Position numbers and translations under genes: made by a program
Notes under the pieces: model-generated
Seen by the model: the letters and a program-made list of their open reading frames with translations, nothing else
Database searches by the model: none
What the model was told of the DNA's origin: nothing
In this document: positions 14,817-21,942 of the stretch, one piece after another
Layout: every line of letters starts with the position of its first letter
How positions within the stretch are numbered: the first letter of the stretch is position 1
Assembly: GCA_936924235.1 (NCBI GenBank)
Contig: CAKZHN010000013.1
Location: forward strand, 1-28,275
Source of the DNA: an uncultured Rhodoplanes sp.
GTDB lineage: Bacteria > Pseudomonadota > Alphaproteobacteria > Rhizobiales > Xanthobacteraceae
DNA length: 28,275 nt
Reading direction: 5' to 3'

Positions 14817-17609
14817 CTATTCCGCAGCGACCCGCGTCACCGGATCGACCGCCTCGACACGGGCGGCGCAGAACTTGAACTCCGGAATCTTGCCGAACGG
14901 ATCGAGCTTCGGATTGGTCAGCAGGTTCGCCGCGGCTTCAACGTAGGCGAACGGGATGAACACCACGCCATCCGGCACCGCATCGTCCATGCGCGCCTGA
15001 AGCTCGACGGAGCCGCGTCGCGTCGAGACACGCACCATGTCGCCCGGCGCAATGCCGAGCTTCTCGATGGTGCCGCGCGACAGCTGCGCGATGGCCGAGG
15101 GCTCGAGGTGATCGAGCACCGTGGCGCGCCGCGTCATCGAGCCGGTGTGCCAGTGCTCGAGCTGGCGGCCGGTCGAGAGGATGAACGGATACTCCGTATC
15201 CGGCACCTCGTCCGGCGGCTGCAGCTTGGTCGCGACCAGCTTGGCGAAGCCGCCCGGCCGCGGGAAGCCCTTGTCGAACACCACGTCGCGGCCCGGCTTG
15301 TCCGGCGCGTCGGTCGGATAGGTGACGGCGTCCTCGCGCGCGACGCGCTCCCAGGTGATGTTGTCGAGCGCCGGCATCATCGACGCCATTTCGTTGAAGA
15401 CGTCGCCAATGTGCTTGTAGTTCCAGCCGCAACCCAGCCGGTTGGCGATCTCGGTGATGATCCAGATGTCCTGACGCGTGTCGCCGGGAAGCGGGATCGC
15501 TTGGCGACCCATCTGCACCTGACGGTTGGTGTTGGTGACAGTGCCATCCTTCTCGGGCCAGCCGGATGCCGGCAGGATCACGTCGGCATAGACCGCGGTC
15601 TCGGTGAGGAACAGGTCCTGCACCACGAGATGTTCGAGATGCGCCAGCGCCTCGCGGGCATGGTTGAGATCGGGATCCGACATCGCCGGGTTCTCGCCCT
15701 CGATGTACATGCCCTTGATCTCGTCGGCGTGGACCGCGTCCATGATCTCGACAACGGTCTTGCCGCGCTTCGGCGGAAGCTTCACGCCCCACGCCTTTTC
15801 GTACTGGCCGCGGATTTCCGGATTCTCGACCGACTTGTAGTCGGGGAAGAACATCGGGATCAGGCCCGCGTCGGAGGCGCCCTGCACGTTGTTCTGGCCG
15901 CGCAGCGGATGCAGCCCGGTCCCGGGCCGGCCGATCTGGCCGGTGATCAGCGCGAGTGCAATCAGACAACGCGCATTGTCGGTGCCGTGGGTGTGCTGCG
16001 ATACGCCCATGCCCCAGAAGATGATCGCGCTCTCAGCGCGGGCGTAGGCGCGCGCGACCTCGCGCAACGTATCGGCCTCGATGCCGCAGATCGGCGCCAT
16101 CTCCTCCGGAGTGAACTGTTTGACGTTCTCCTTCCAGGCGTCGAAGCCCTCGACGTAGGTCTGGATGTATTGCTGGTCGTAGAGCTTCTCTTCGACGATG
16201 ACGTTCAGCATGGCGTTGAGCATCGCCACGTCGGTGCCGTTCTTGAACTGCATCATCTTCCAGGCGTGGCGCTTCAGCGCCTGGCCGCGCGGGTCCATCA
16301 CCACGAGCTTGGCACCACGCTTGGCCGACTGCTTGAAGAAGGTGGCGGCGACCGGATGGTTCTCGGTCGGATTGGCGCCGATCACGATGATCAGCTCCGA
16401 GTTCTTGCACTCGTTGAAGGTCGCGGTGACGGCCGCCGAGCCGACGCCCTCCAGCAGCGCCGACACCGACGAGGCGTGGCAAAGGCGGGTGCAGTGGTCG
16501 ACGTTGTTGGTGCCGAAGCCGGTGCGCACGAGCTTCTGGAAGAGATAAGCCTCTTCGTTGGAGCCCTTCGCCGAGCCGAAGCCTGCCAGTGCATCGGAAC
16601 CGTCGCGGTCGCGGATTTTCTTCAAGCCGCCCGCGGCGCGATCGAGCGCCTCTTCCCACGTCGCCTCGCGGAAATGCGTCCACGGATTCGTCGGATCGAT
16701 GAACTCGTGCGCCACCTTCGGCACGCCGTCCTTGCGGATCATCGGCTTCATCAGGCGTTGCGGATTGTGCACGTAGTCGAAGCCGAAGCGGCCCTTGACG
16801 CAGAGCCGGTTCTGGTTGGCCGGGCCGTTCTTGCCGGTGACGGCGACGATCTTGTCGTCCTTGATCTGGTAGGTGAGCTGGCAGCCGACGCCGCAATACG
16901 GACAGACGCTGTCGACGGTGCGGTCGGGCTTGCCCTTGTAGACGTTGTTCTCGTCGACCATGGTCGAGGGCATCAGCGCACCGGTCGGGCAGGCCTGCAC
17001 GCATTCGCCGCAAGCCACGCAGGTCGATTCGCCCATCGGATCGTCGAAGTCGAACACGATCTTCTCGGTGTGGCCGCGGCCGGCCATGCCGATGACGTCG
17101 TTGACCTGCACCTCGCGGCAGGCGCGGACGCAGAGATTGCACTGGATGCAGGCGTCGAGATTGACCGCCATGGCGACGTGGCTGCGGTCCGGCGCGGGCA
17201 CCGCCTCCTTCTCGCGCGCCGGGAAGCGCCCGGCCTGGAGCTTCTGCCGCTTGACGATCTTCCAGAGCTCGCTGTCCGGATCGTGCGCGACTTCAATCGC
17301 GGGCTGGTCGGTGAGAAGGAGCTCCGCGACCATCTGGCGCGCGGTCTTGGCGCGGTCGGTCTGGGTCTTCACCTTCATGCCGGGCGACGGCGTGCGGATG
17401 CAGCTCGCGGCGAGCACGCGCTCGCCCTCGATCTCGACCATGCACACCCGGCAATTGCCGTCGGCCCGGTAGCCGGGCTTCGGCGTGTAGCAGAGGTGCG
17501 GCAGCTTGATGTCGAGCCTGCGCGCGGCGCGGAAGATCGATTCGCCTTCGCGGATGTCGATCTCGCGGTCGTCGATGAAGAAGGTGTTGGGCTTGTCGTT
17601 GGTAGTCAT
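14817..17609 (-). CDS. fdsA: NAD-linked formate dehydrogenase catalytic (alpha) subunit
   Basis: A 930-residue molybdenum/tungsten enzyme that oxidises formate to CO2 in the cytoplasm. N terminus: [2Fe-2S] domain with C40, C53, C56, C70. Two [4Fe-4S] ferredoxin motifs follow (C154/157/160/164 and C197/200/203/207), then the cofactor-domain [4Fe-4S] cluster (C236/239/243/270). The metal ligand is Cys377 followed by the catalytic His378 (DHCTRLCHASSV); this is the cysteine, not selenocysteine, form. The NuoG-type His-Cys3 cluster motif expected around residues 100-145 is missing. Start ATG at 17609. Size and pairing with a fused beta subunit resemble FDH1 of Methylobacterium, which uses tungsten; metal here is undetermined. 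Last gene of its operon. Confidence 0.93.
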   Translation of the reverse strand: MTTNDKPNTFFIDDREIDIREGESIFRAARRLDIKLPHLCYTPKPGYRADGNCRVCMVEIEGERVLAASCIRTPSPGMKVKTQTDRAKTARQMVAELLLTDQPAIEVAHDPDSELWKIVKRQKLQAGRFPAREKEAVPAPDRSHVAMAVNLDACIQCNLCVRACREVQVNDVIGMAGRGHTEKIVFDFDDPMGESTCVACGECVQACPTGALMPSTMVDENNVYKGKPDRTVDSVCPYCGVGCQLTYQIKDDKIVAVTGKNGPANQNRLCVKGRFGFDYVHNPQRLMKPMIRKDGVPKVAHEFIDPTNPWTHFREATWEEALDRAAGGLKKIRDRDGSDALAGFGSAKGSNEEAYLFQKLVRTGFGTNNVDHCTRLCHASSVSALLEGVGSAAVTATFNECKNSELIIVIGANPTENHPVAATFFKQSAKRGAKLVVMDPRGQALKRHAWKMMQFKNGTDVAMLNAMLNVIVEEKLYDQQYIQTYVEGFDAWKENVKQFTPEEMAPICGIEADTLREVARAYARAESAIIFWGMGVSQHTHGTDNARCLIALALITGQIGRPGTGLHPLRGQNNVQGASDAGLIPMFFPDYKSVENPEIRGQYEKAWGVKLPPKRGKTVVEIMDAVHADEIKGMYIEGENPAMSDPDLNHAREALAHLEHLVVQDLFLTETAVYADVILPASGWPEKDGTVTNTNRQVQMGRQAIPLPGDTRQDIWIITEIANRLGCGWNYKHIGDVFNEMASMMPALDNITWERVAREDAVTYPTDAPDKPGRDVVFDKGFPRPGGFAKLVATKLQPPDEVPDTEYPFILSTGRQLEHWHTGSMTRRATVLDHLEPSAIAQLSRGTIEKLGIAPGDMVRVSTRRGSVELQARMDDAVPDGVVFIPFAYVEAAANLLTNPKLDPFGKIPEFKFCAARVEAVDPVTRVAAE

Positions 17610-17622
17610 CGATTCACCGTTG

Positions 17623-17898
17623 TTAGCTTCGCGCGACCAGCGGCACAAAGAAGTGATGGAGCAATCCCGTCACGACCGCGCCGGCGACCCACAGCAAAAC
17701 CGTAAGGGCCCCTGATTTGAAAAGCGGCGCGACTGCGATCGCCGCCACGAACGGAATGGTCACCCACATCGACGACCACGATACGCTGAACTTTCCGCCA
17801 CACTCGCTGCAGGTCACCGACCTCGCCGGACCCAACATTGCCTTTCGCCATGCGGGGATCGCCGGCTTGTGACAATGGGGACATTCGAGGTTGGACAT
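17623..17898 (-). CDS. zinc-ribbon membrane protein inside the formate dehydrogenase operon
   Basis: This 91-residue protein starts with a zinc ribbon (CPHC at residues 6-9 and CSEC at 30-33, spacing of about 20), followed by two hydrophobic helices (about 47-61 and 64-82). It would sit in the inner membrane with the ribbon probably in the cytoplasm. It lies 16 bases after the fused FdsG-FdsB gene and 13 bases before the fdsA start, so it must be co-transcribed with both. It is not one of the known Fds proteins (FdsC, FdsD). Function unknown; membrane attachment or maturation of the dehydrogenase is a guess from position. Confidence 0.75.
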   Translation of the reverse strand: MSNLECPHCHKPAIPAWRKAMLGPARSVTCSECGGKFSVSWSSMWVTIPFVAAIAVAPLFKSGALTVLLWVAGAVVTGLLHHFFVPLVARS

Positions 17899-17914
17899 CT
17901 GACAACGCGTCCAC

Positions 17915-19639
17915 TCACCATTTGCCCAACGGCTTTTTCAGCTCGTCGGGGAAGAATTTCAGCACACAGAGCAGCGGGTTCGGCGCGGCCTGACCCAGGC
18001 CGCAGATCGAAGCATCGCGCATCAGCGTCGACAGCTCGGTGAGCAGCGCCTCGTTCCACGGCCCCTGCTCCATCAGCTTGGCAGCCTTCTCGGTGCCGAC
18101 GCGGCACGGCGTGCACTGGCCGCAGCTCTCGTCCTCGAAGAACTTCATCAGGTTCAACGCGACAGCCTTGATATCGTCCTTCTCGGACAGGATCACAACC
18201 GCGTGGGAACCGACGAAGCAGCCGTATTTTTCCAGCGTGCCGAAGTCGAGCGGCTCGTCGGCCATCGAGGCCGGCAGGATGCCGCCTGACGCGCCGCCGG
18301 GGAGATAAGCCTTGAAGGTCTCGCCCTCGGCCATGCCGCCGCAATACTCGTCGATCAGCTCGCGCATGGTGATGCCGGCCGGCGCGAGCTTAACGCCGGG
18401 GTTCTTCACCCGACCCGACACCGAGAAGCTGCGGAAGCCCTTGCGCTCATGGCGGCCCTGGGAGGTCGCCCAGGCCGCACCCTTCTCGATGATGTCGCGG
18501 AGCCAGTAGAGCGTCTCGACGTTCTGCTCGAGCGTCGGGCGGCCGAACAGGCCGACCTGCGCGACGTAAGGCGGGCGATGGCGCGGCAGGCCGCGCTTGC
18601 CCTCGATCGATTCGATCATCGCTGACTCTTCGCCGCAGATATAGGCGCCCGCGCCGCGGCGGAAGTGGATCTTGGTGTAGCTGTCGAGCCCCGCGGCCTC
18701 GAGCTTCTCGATCTCCTGCTCCAGCATCAGCCGGATCTCGGGATACTCGTCGCGCAGATAGATATAGACCTCGGCCGCCTCGACCACCCAGGCCGCGATC
18801 AGCATGCCTTCGAGGAAGCGGTGCGGATCGAGGCCGAGATAGTGGCGGTCCTTGAACGTGCCGGGCTCGCCCTCGTCACCGTTCACGGCCATCAGCCGCG
18901 GGCCCTTCTCGGCGCGCACGAACTGCCATTTGCGACCGGTCGGGAAGCCCGCGCCGCCCATGCCGCGCAGGCCTGAGTCGCTGACGATCTTGATCAACTC
19001 GTCGCGCGTGCGCCTGCCGGCCAGCGCCTCCTCGAACAGCTTGTAGCCGCCGTTCGCGCGATAGCCGTCGAAATCGGTGCCGGGCTTGAGCGCGTGGGCG
19101 TGCGTGTTCGGCGTCGCGAGCTTCTTCACCGCCTCGCCGGTCGCCTTGTTCAGCTGCACGTGGCCCACGGCGCAGACCGGCGCATGGTCGCAGGCGCCCA
19201 TGCAGGGCGCGCGAACCACGCGCACGCCTGACCCGAGAAGCTTCGGCAGATCCTTCAACAGATGCTCGGCGCCGGCCATGGCGCAGGACAGCGAGTCACA
19301 CACGCGCACCGTGACCGGCGGCGGCGGCGTCTCGCCCTCCTTCACCACGTCGAAATGCGCGTAGAAGGTCGCGACCTCGTAGACCTCGGTCTGGGCGAGC
19401 CGCATCTCGGCCGCGAGCGCTGCGAGATGCGCCGCGGAGATGTGGCCGTACTTGTCCTGGATGAGATGCAGGTGCTCGATCAGCAGATCGCGGCGACGCG
19501 AACGATCGGTCAGCAGCGCCTGCACCTCGGCCTGCGCCTGAAGATCGATCTGGCGCCCTTTGGGCGTGCGGCGGGCTTTGCGGCGGCGCGGCTCCGCGCC
19601 ATTGCCGCCCATGCGTGGCGGCGGATTCTGGACATTCAT
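17915..19639 (-). CDS. fused gamma-beta subunit of NAD-linked formate dehydrogenase (NuoE-NuoF type)
   Basis: A 574-residue diaphorase subunit that passes electrons from the catalytic subunit to NAD. After a basic, disordered-looking stretch (10-35) comes a NuoE/FdsG domain with [2Fe-2S] ligands C114, C119, C146 and C150. A NuoF/FdsB domain follows: GMGGAGFPTG (227-235) and NGDEGEPGTFKDR for NAD/FMN, GAYICGEESAMIESIEG, and a [4Fe-4S] site ESCGQCTPCR (C506/509/512) plus C546. FdsG and FdsB are separate genes in Cupriavidus and Rhodobacter, while the fused form matches FDH1 beta of Methylobacterium in size. ATG at 19639 has GGAG eight bases upstream. First gene of the operon, divergent from lysR1, with LysR-type sites in its promoter region. 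Confidence 0.92.
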   Translation of the reverse strand: MNVQNPPPRMGGNGAEPRRRKARRTPKGRQIDLQAQAEVQALLTDRSRRRDLLIEHLHLIQDKYGHISAAHLAALAAEMRLAQTEVYEVATFYAHFDVVKEGETPPPPVTVRVCDSLSCAMAGAEHLLKDLPKLLGSGVRVVRAPCMGACDHAPVCAVGHVQLNKATGEAVKKLATPNTHAHALKPGTDFDGYRANGGYKLFEEALAGRRTRDELIKIVSDSGLRGMGGAGFPTGRKWQFVRAEKGPRLMAVNGDEGEPGTFKDRHYLGLDPHRFLEGMLIAAWVVEAAEVYIYLRDEYPEIRLMLEQEIEKLEAAGLDSYTKIHFRRGAGAYICGEESAMIESIEGKRGLPRHRPPYVAQVGLFGRPTLEQNVETLYWLRDIIEKGAAWATSQGRHERKGFRSFSVSGRVKNPGVKLAPAGITMRELIDEYCGGMAEGETFKAYLPGGASGGILPASMADEPLDFGTLEKYGCFVGSHAVVILSEKDDIKAVALNLMKFFEDESCGQCTPCRVGTEKAAKLMEQGPWNEALLTELSTLMRDASICGLGQAAPNPLLCVLKFFPDELKKPLGKW

Positions 19640-19658
19640 CAGTGGCTCCGAAGTCGCA

Positions 19659-19674
19659 CTATTGAACCAATCTA
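19659..19674. promoter_or_regulatory. second LysR-type site near the fds start
   Basis: CTATTGAACCAATCTA matches 13 of 16 bases of the sequence at 19708-19723 (CGATAGAACAAATCTA) in the same orientation, 49 bases away. It also contains the internal inverted repeat ATTG-AAC-CAAT. It may be a weaker second contact for the same regulator, 20 bases from the fdsGB start codon. Confidence 0.5.
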
Positions 19675-19709
19675 AAGGAGCCACGCAACGCGGCGGATTC
19701 CATGGTGCG

Positions 19710-19724
19710 ATAGAACAAATCTAT
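19710..19724. promoter_or_regulatory. LysR operator ATAG-N7-CTAT, fds/lysR1 divergent promoter
   Basis: ATAGAACAAATCTAT is an inverted repeat of T-N11-A form. It lies 71-85 bases before fdsGB and about 87-101 bases before lysR1, the usual place for a LysR protein that activates a divergent operon and controls itself. The same ATAG-N7-CTAT pattern recurs at 20741 and 21832. A further repeat, CACAA-N8-TTGTG, lies at 19740-19757. Confidence 0.65.
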
Positions 19725-19810
19725 TAAAACAGGGGTCGTCACAACGTGAAACTTGTGTGCCGGTCCCGACAATGATATTAAGCCTTTGATTAAGAACAGA
19801 TTTCGCTCCC

Positions 19811-20722
19811 ATGATCGACAAGCTCGACTTCATTCTCGCGCTGGCGCGCGAGCGGCACTTCGGCCGCGCGGCAGAAGCCTGCGGCGTTACGCAGCCGACG
19901 CTGTCGGCCGGCGTGAAGCAGCTCGAAGAACAGATGGGCGTGTTGCTGGTGAATCGCGGCTCGCGGTTCCAGGGTTTCACGCCCGAGGGTGAGCGCGTGC
20001 TCGACTGGGCCCGGCGCATCGTCGGCGATGCGCGCTCGATGCGCGAGGAGATCAACGCGCTGCGCCACGGCCTCAGCGGACAACTGCGCATCGCAGCGAT
20101 CCCGACCGCGCTGCCGATGGTCGCGGCGCTGACCACGCCCTATCGCGAGCGGCATCCCAATGTGCGCTTCACGATCTATTCGCGCACGTCGATCGAGGTG
20201 CTGGATCTGCTCGGCAATCTCGAGATCGATGCCGGCATCACCTATCTGGCCAATGAGCCGCTCGGCCACGTCACCGCAGTGCCGCTCTATCGCGAGCGCT
20301 ACCGGCTGCTGACCTCGGCCGATGCGCCGCTCGGCAACCGCCAGAGCGTGACCTGGGCCGAGGTGGCGCAGGTGCCGCTGTGCCTGCTCACCCCCGACAT
20401 GCAGAACCGCCGCATCATCGACCGGCTGCTGCAGAGCGCCGGCGCGGAGTCGCGGCCGACGCTGGAATCGGATTCGATGATCCTGCTGTACTCGCACGTG
20501 CGGACCGGCCGCTGGGCGAGCGTGATGCCGGCCAAGCTCGCCGAGACGCTAGGGCTCACCGACGTGATCCGCGCCATCCCGATCACCGAGCCCGAGGCGG
20601 TGCAGACCATCGGCCTCGTGGCGCCGGCGCGCGAGCCGATGATGCCCAACACCGCGGCGTTGGTGGAGGAGGCACGGCGGCTCGCGCCGACGCTCGACGC
20701 GGCGGTGCGGGAACCTCAATAA
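19811..20722 (+). CDS. LysR-type regulator, first of a tandem pair
   Basis: A 303-residue LysR protein: winged helix-turn-helix at residues 1-60 (HFGRAAEACGVTQPTLSAGVKQLEE, GSRFQGFTPEGERVL), linker helix, and a two-lobed effector domain (about 90-300). It is divergent from the fds operon, with an operator in between, so it is the likely regulator of formate dehydrogenase; a LysR protein also regulates fds in Cupriavidus (FdsR). The effector could be formate or oxalate (inference). No strong ribosome site precedes the ATG at 19811. It is followed by a paralogue in which 66 of the first 95 residues are identical. Confidence 0.9.
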   Translation: MIDKLDFILALARERHFGRAAEACGVTQPTLSAGVKQLEEQMGVLLVNRGSRFQGFTPEGERVLDWARRIVGDARSMREEINALRHGLSGQLRIAAIPTALPMVAALTTPYRERHPNVRFTIYSRTSIEVLDLLGNLEIDAGITYLANEPLGHVTAVPLYRERYRLLTSADAPLGNRQSVTWAEVAQVPLCLLTPDMQNRRIIDRLLQSAGAESRPTLESDSMILLYSHVRTGRWASVMPAKLAETLGLTDVIRAIPITEPEAVQTIGLVAPAREPMMPNTAALVEEARRLAPTLDAAVREPQ

Positions 20723-20740
20723 GAGATTGGGATTGAACCG

Positions 20741-20755
20741 ATAGGCATATACTAT
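20741..20755. promoter_or_regulatory. LysR operator ATAG-N7-CTAT, lysR2 promoter
   Basis: ATAGGCATATACTAT, extended to CGATAG/CTATCG arms (20739-20757), lies 56-70 bases before the lysR2 start. It overlaps an ATTGAACC element (20732-20739) that also occurs at 19661-19668 in the fds promoter region. Confidence 0.65.
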
Positions 20756-20810
20756 CGTTGTTCCATCGGCACAGTCCGACGGTTGATCGGACACTGGGCG
20801 AACGGACCTC

Positions 20811-21707
20811 ATGATCGAAAAGCTCGAATATCTGATCGCGCTCGCACACGAAAAGCATTTCGGCCGTGCGGCCGAGCTCTGCGCGGTGTCGCAGCCCTCG
20901 CTGTCGCTCGGCCTCAAGCAGCTCGAGGAGGCGCTCGGCGTGCTGCTGGTGCAGCGCGGCTCGCGCTTCATCGGGCTCACCGCCGAAGGCGAACGCACGC
21001 TGGAATGGGCGCGACGCATCGTCGGCGACGCGCGCGCGATGCGCCAGGACATCACGGCGCTCAAGCGCGGCCTCACCGGCCGGTTGCGGATCGCCGTCGC
21101 GCCCGCCGCGCTGCCGATGAGCGCGACCGTGACCGCGCCACTCTATGCGCGGCATCCGGAGGTGCAGTTCACCATCCTGTCGCGGCCAGCCGACGACATC
21201 CCGCCGCTTCTGGAAAATCTCGATATCGATGCGGCGATCACCTACATCGACACCGAGCTTCCGGCCGGATTCCGTGCCATTCCGCTCTATCGCGAACGCT
21301 ATCAGCTGCTGACAACGAAAGATTCGCCGCTGGCGAAGCGAGACAGCGTGACGTGGGATGCGGTTTCGCGGCTGCCGCTTTGCCTGCTGACGCCCGACAC
21401 CGAAAACCGGCGCATCGTCGAGAACCTGCTGCGTGGCAACGGCGAGACGCCAAACATCACGCTGGAGTCGGATTCGATGTCGGTGCTGTTCGCCCATGTC
21501 CGCACCGGAGCCTGGGCCAGCATCGTGCCGGACAAGGTCGCGCAGACGACGCGGATCGCGGACAAGGAATTCCGGGCCATTCCGATCGTCGAGCCTGATG
21601 CAGTGCACACCGTCGGATTGGTGATGCCGGAGCGCGATCCGACCACGCCGCTCGCCACCGCGCTCGCCGCGCAGGCGCGGCTCACGGCGTCGGAGCTTCT
21701 GCACTGA
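20811..21707 (+). CDS. LysR-type regulator, second of a tandem pair
   Basis: A 298-residue LysR protein with the same layout as its neighbour: helix-turn-helix (HFGRAAELCAVSQPSLSLGLKQLEE), GSRFIGLTAEGERTLEWARRIVGDAR, and a matching effector domain (PLYRERYQLLTTKDSP, PLCLLTPDTENRRIV). The recognition helix is nearly the same as in lysR1, so both probably read the same ATAG-N7-CTAT sequence, while the effector domains differ more. It has its own operator-bearing gap of 88 bases and a terminator after it. The next gene is the OFA transporter, which suggests that this copy may be the one controlling transport. Confidence 0.9.
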   Translation: MIEKLEYLIALAHEKHFGRAAELCAVSQPSLSLGLKQLEEALGVLLVQRGSRFIGLTAEGERTLEWARRIVGDARAMRQDITALKRGLTGRLRIAVAPAALPMSATVTAPLYARHPEVQFTILSRPADDIPPLLENLDIDAAITYIDTELPAGFRAIPLYRERYQLLTTKDSPLAKRDSVTWDAVSRLPLCLLTPDTENRRIVENLLRGNGETPNITLESDSMSVLFAHVRTGAWASIVPDKVAQTTRIADKEFRAIPIVEPDAVHTVGLVMPERDPTTPLATALAAQARLTASELLH

Positions 21708-21735
21708 GCGACTAGACTTTAGTTGGTGGGAATAA

Positions 21736-21761
21736 ATCCGATCGTTCGATCGGATGTTTTT
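21736..21761 (+). terminator. rho-independent terminator of lysR2
   Basis: ATCCGATC and GATCGGAT (loop GTTC) form an 8-base stem 28 bases after the lysR2 stop and run into GTTTTT. It separates lysR2 from the OFA transporter gene. Confidence 0.7.
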
Positions 21762-21831
21762 GGCGTGACCGCGCGCCCCTTGTTTTATCGGCGTTTGCGG
21801 AGGTTGCGCTCATCCGCGCGAGAAACGATAA

Positions 21832-21846
21832 ATAGGCTTCACCTAT
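21832..21846. promoter_or_regulatory. LysR operator ATAG-N7-CTAT, OFA transporter promoter
   Basis: ATAGGCTTCACCTAT, with AATAGG/CCTATT arms (21831-21847), lies 97-111 bases upstream of the transporter start. It runs into TTGACCCATAG, giving a second half-site and a possible -35 (TTGACC, 21846-21851); the -10 is weak. Confidence 0.65.
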
Positions 21847-21942
21847 TGACCCATAGTATTCCAGCCTTGATTCAAGGTACCCCGCTCCGCACGCTTTTCG
21901 GCAGCAAATAACAACCAACAATCGCTTCCGGGAGGTGCCAAA

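Noticed and set aside
16478..16483. Selenocysteine formate dehydrogenase
   Set aside because: The metal-ligand position (residue 377, CHAS) is encoded by an ordinary cysteine codon and there is no in-frame TGA.
14790..17705. 971-residue plus-strand open frame opposite fdsA
   Set aside because: No motif or ribosome site, composition of an antisense shadow; the minus strand carries all iron-sulfur and active-site motifs of formate dehydrogenase.
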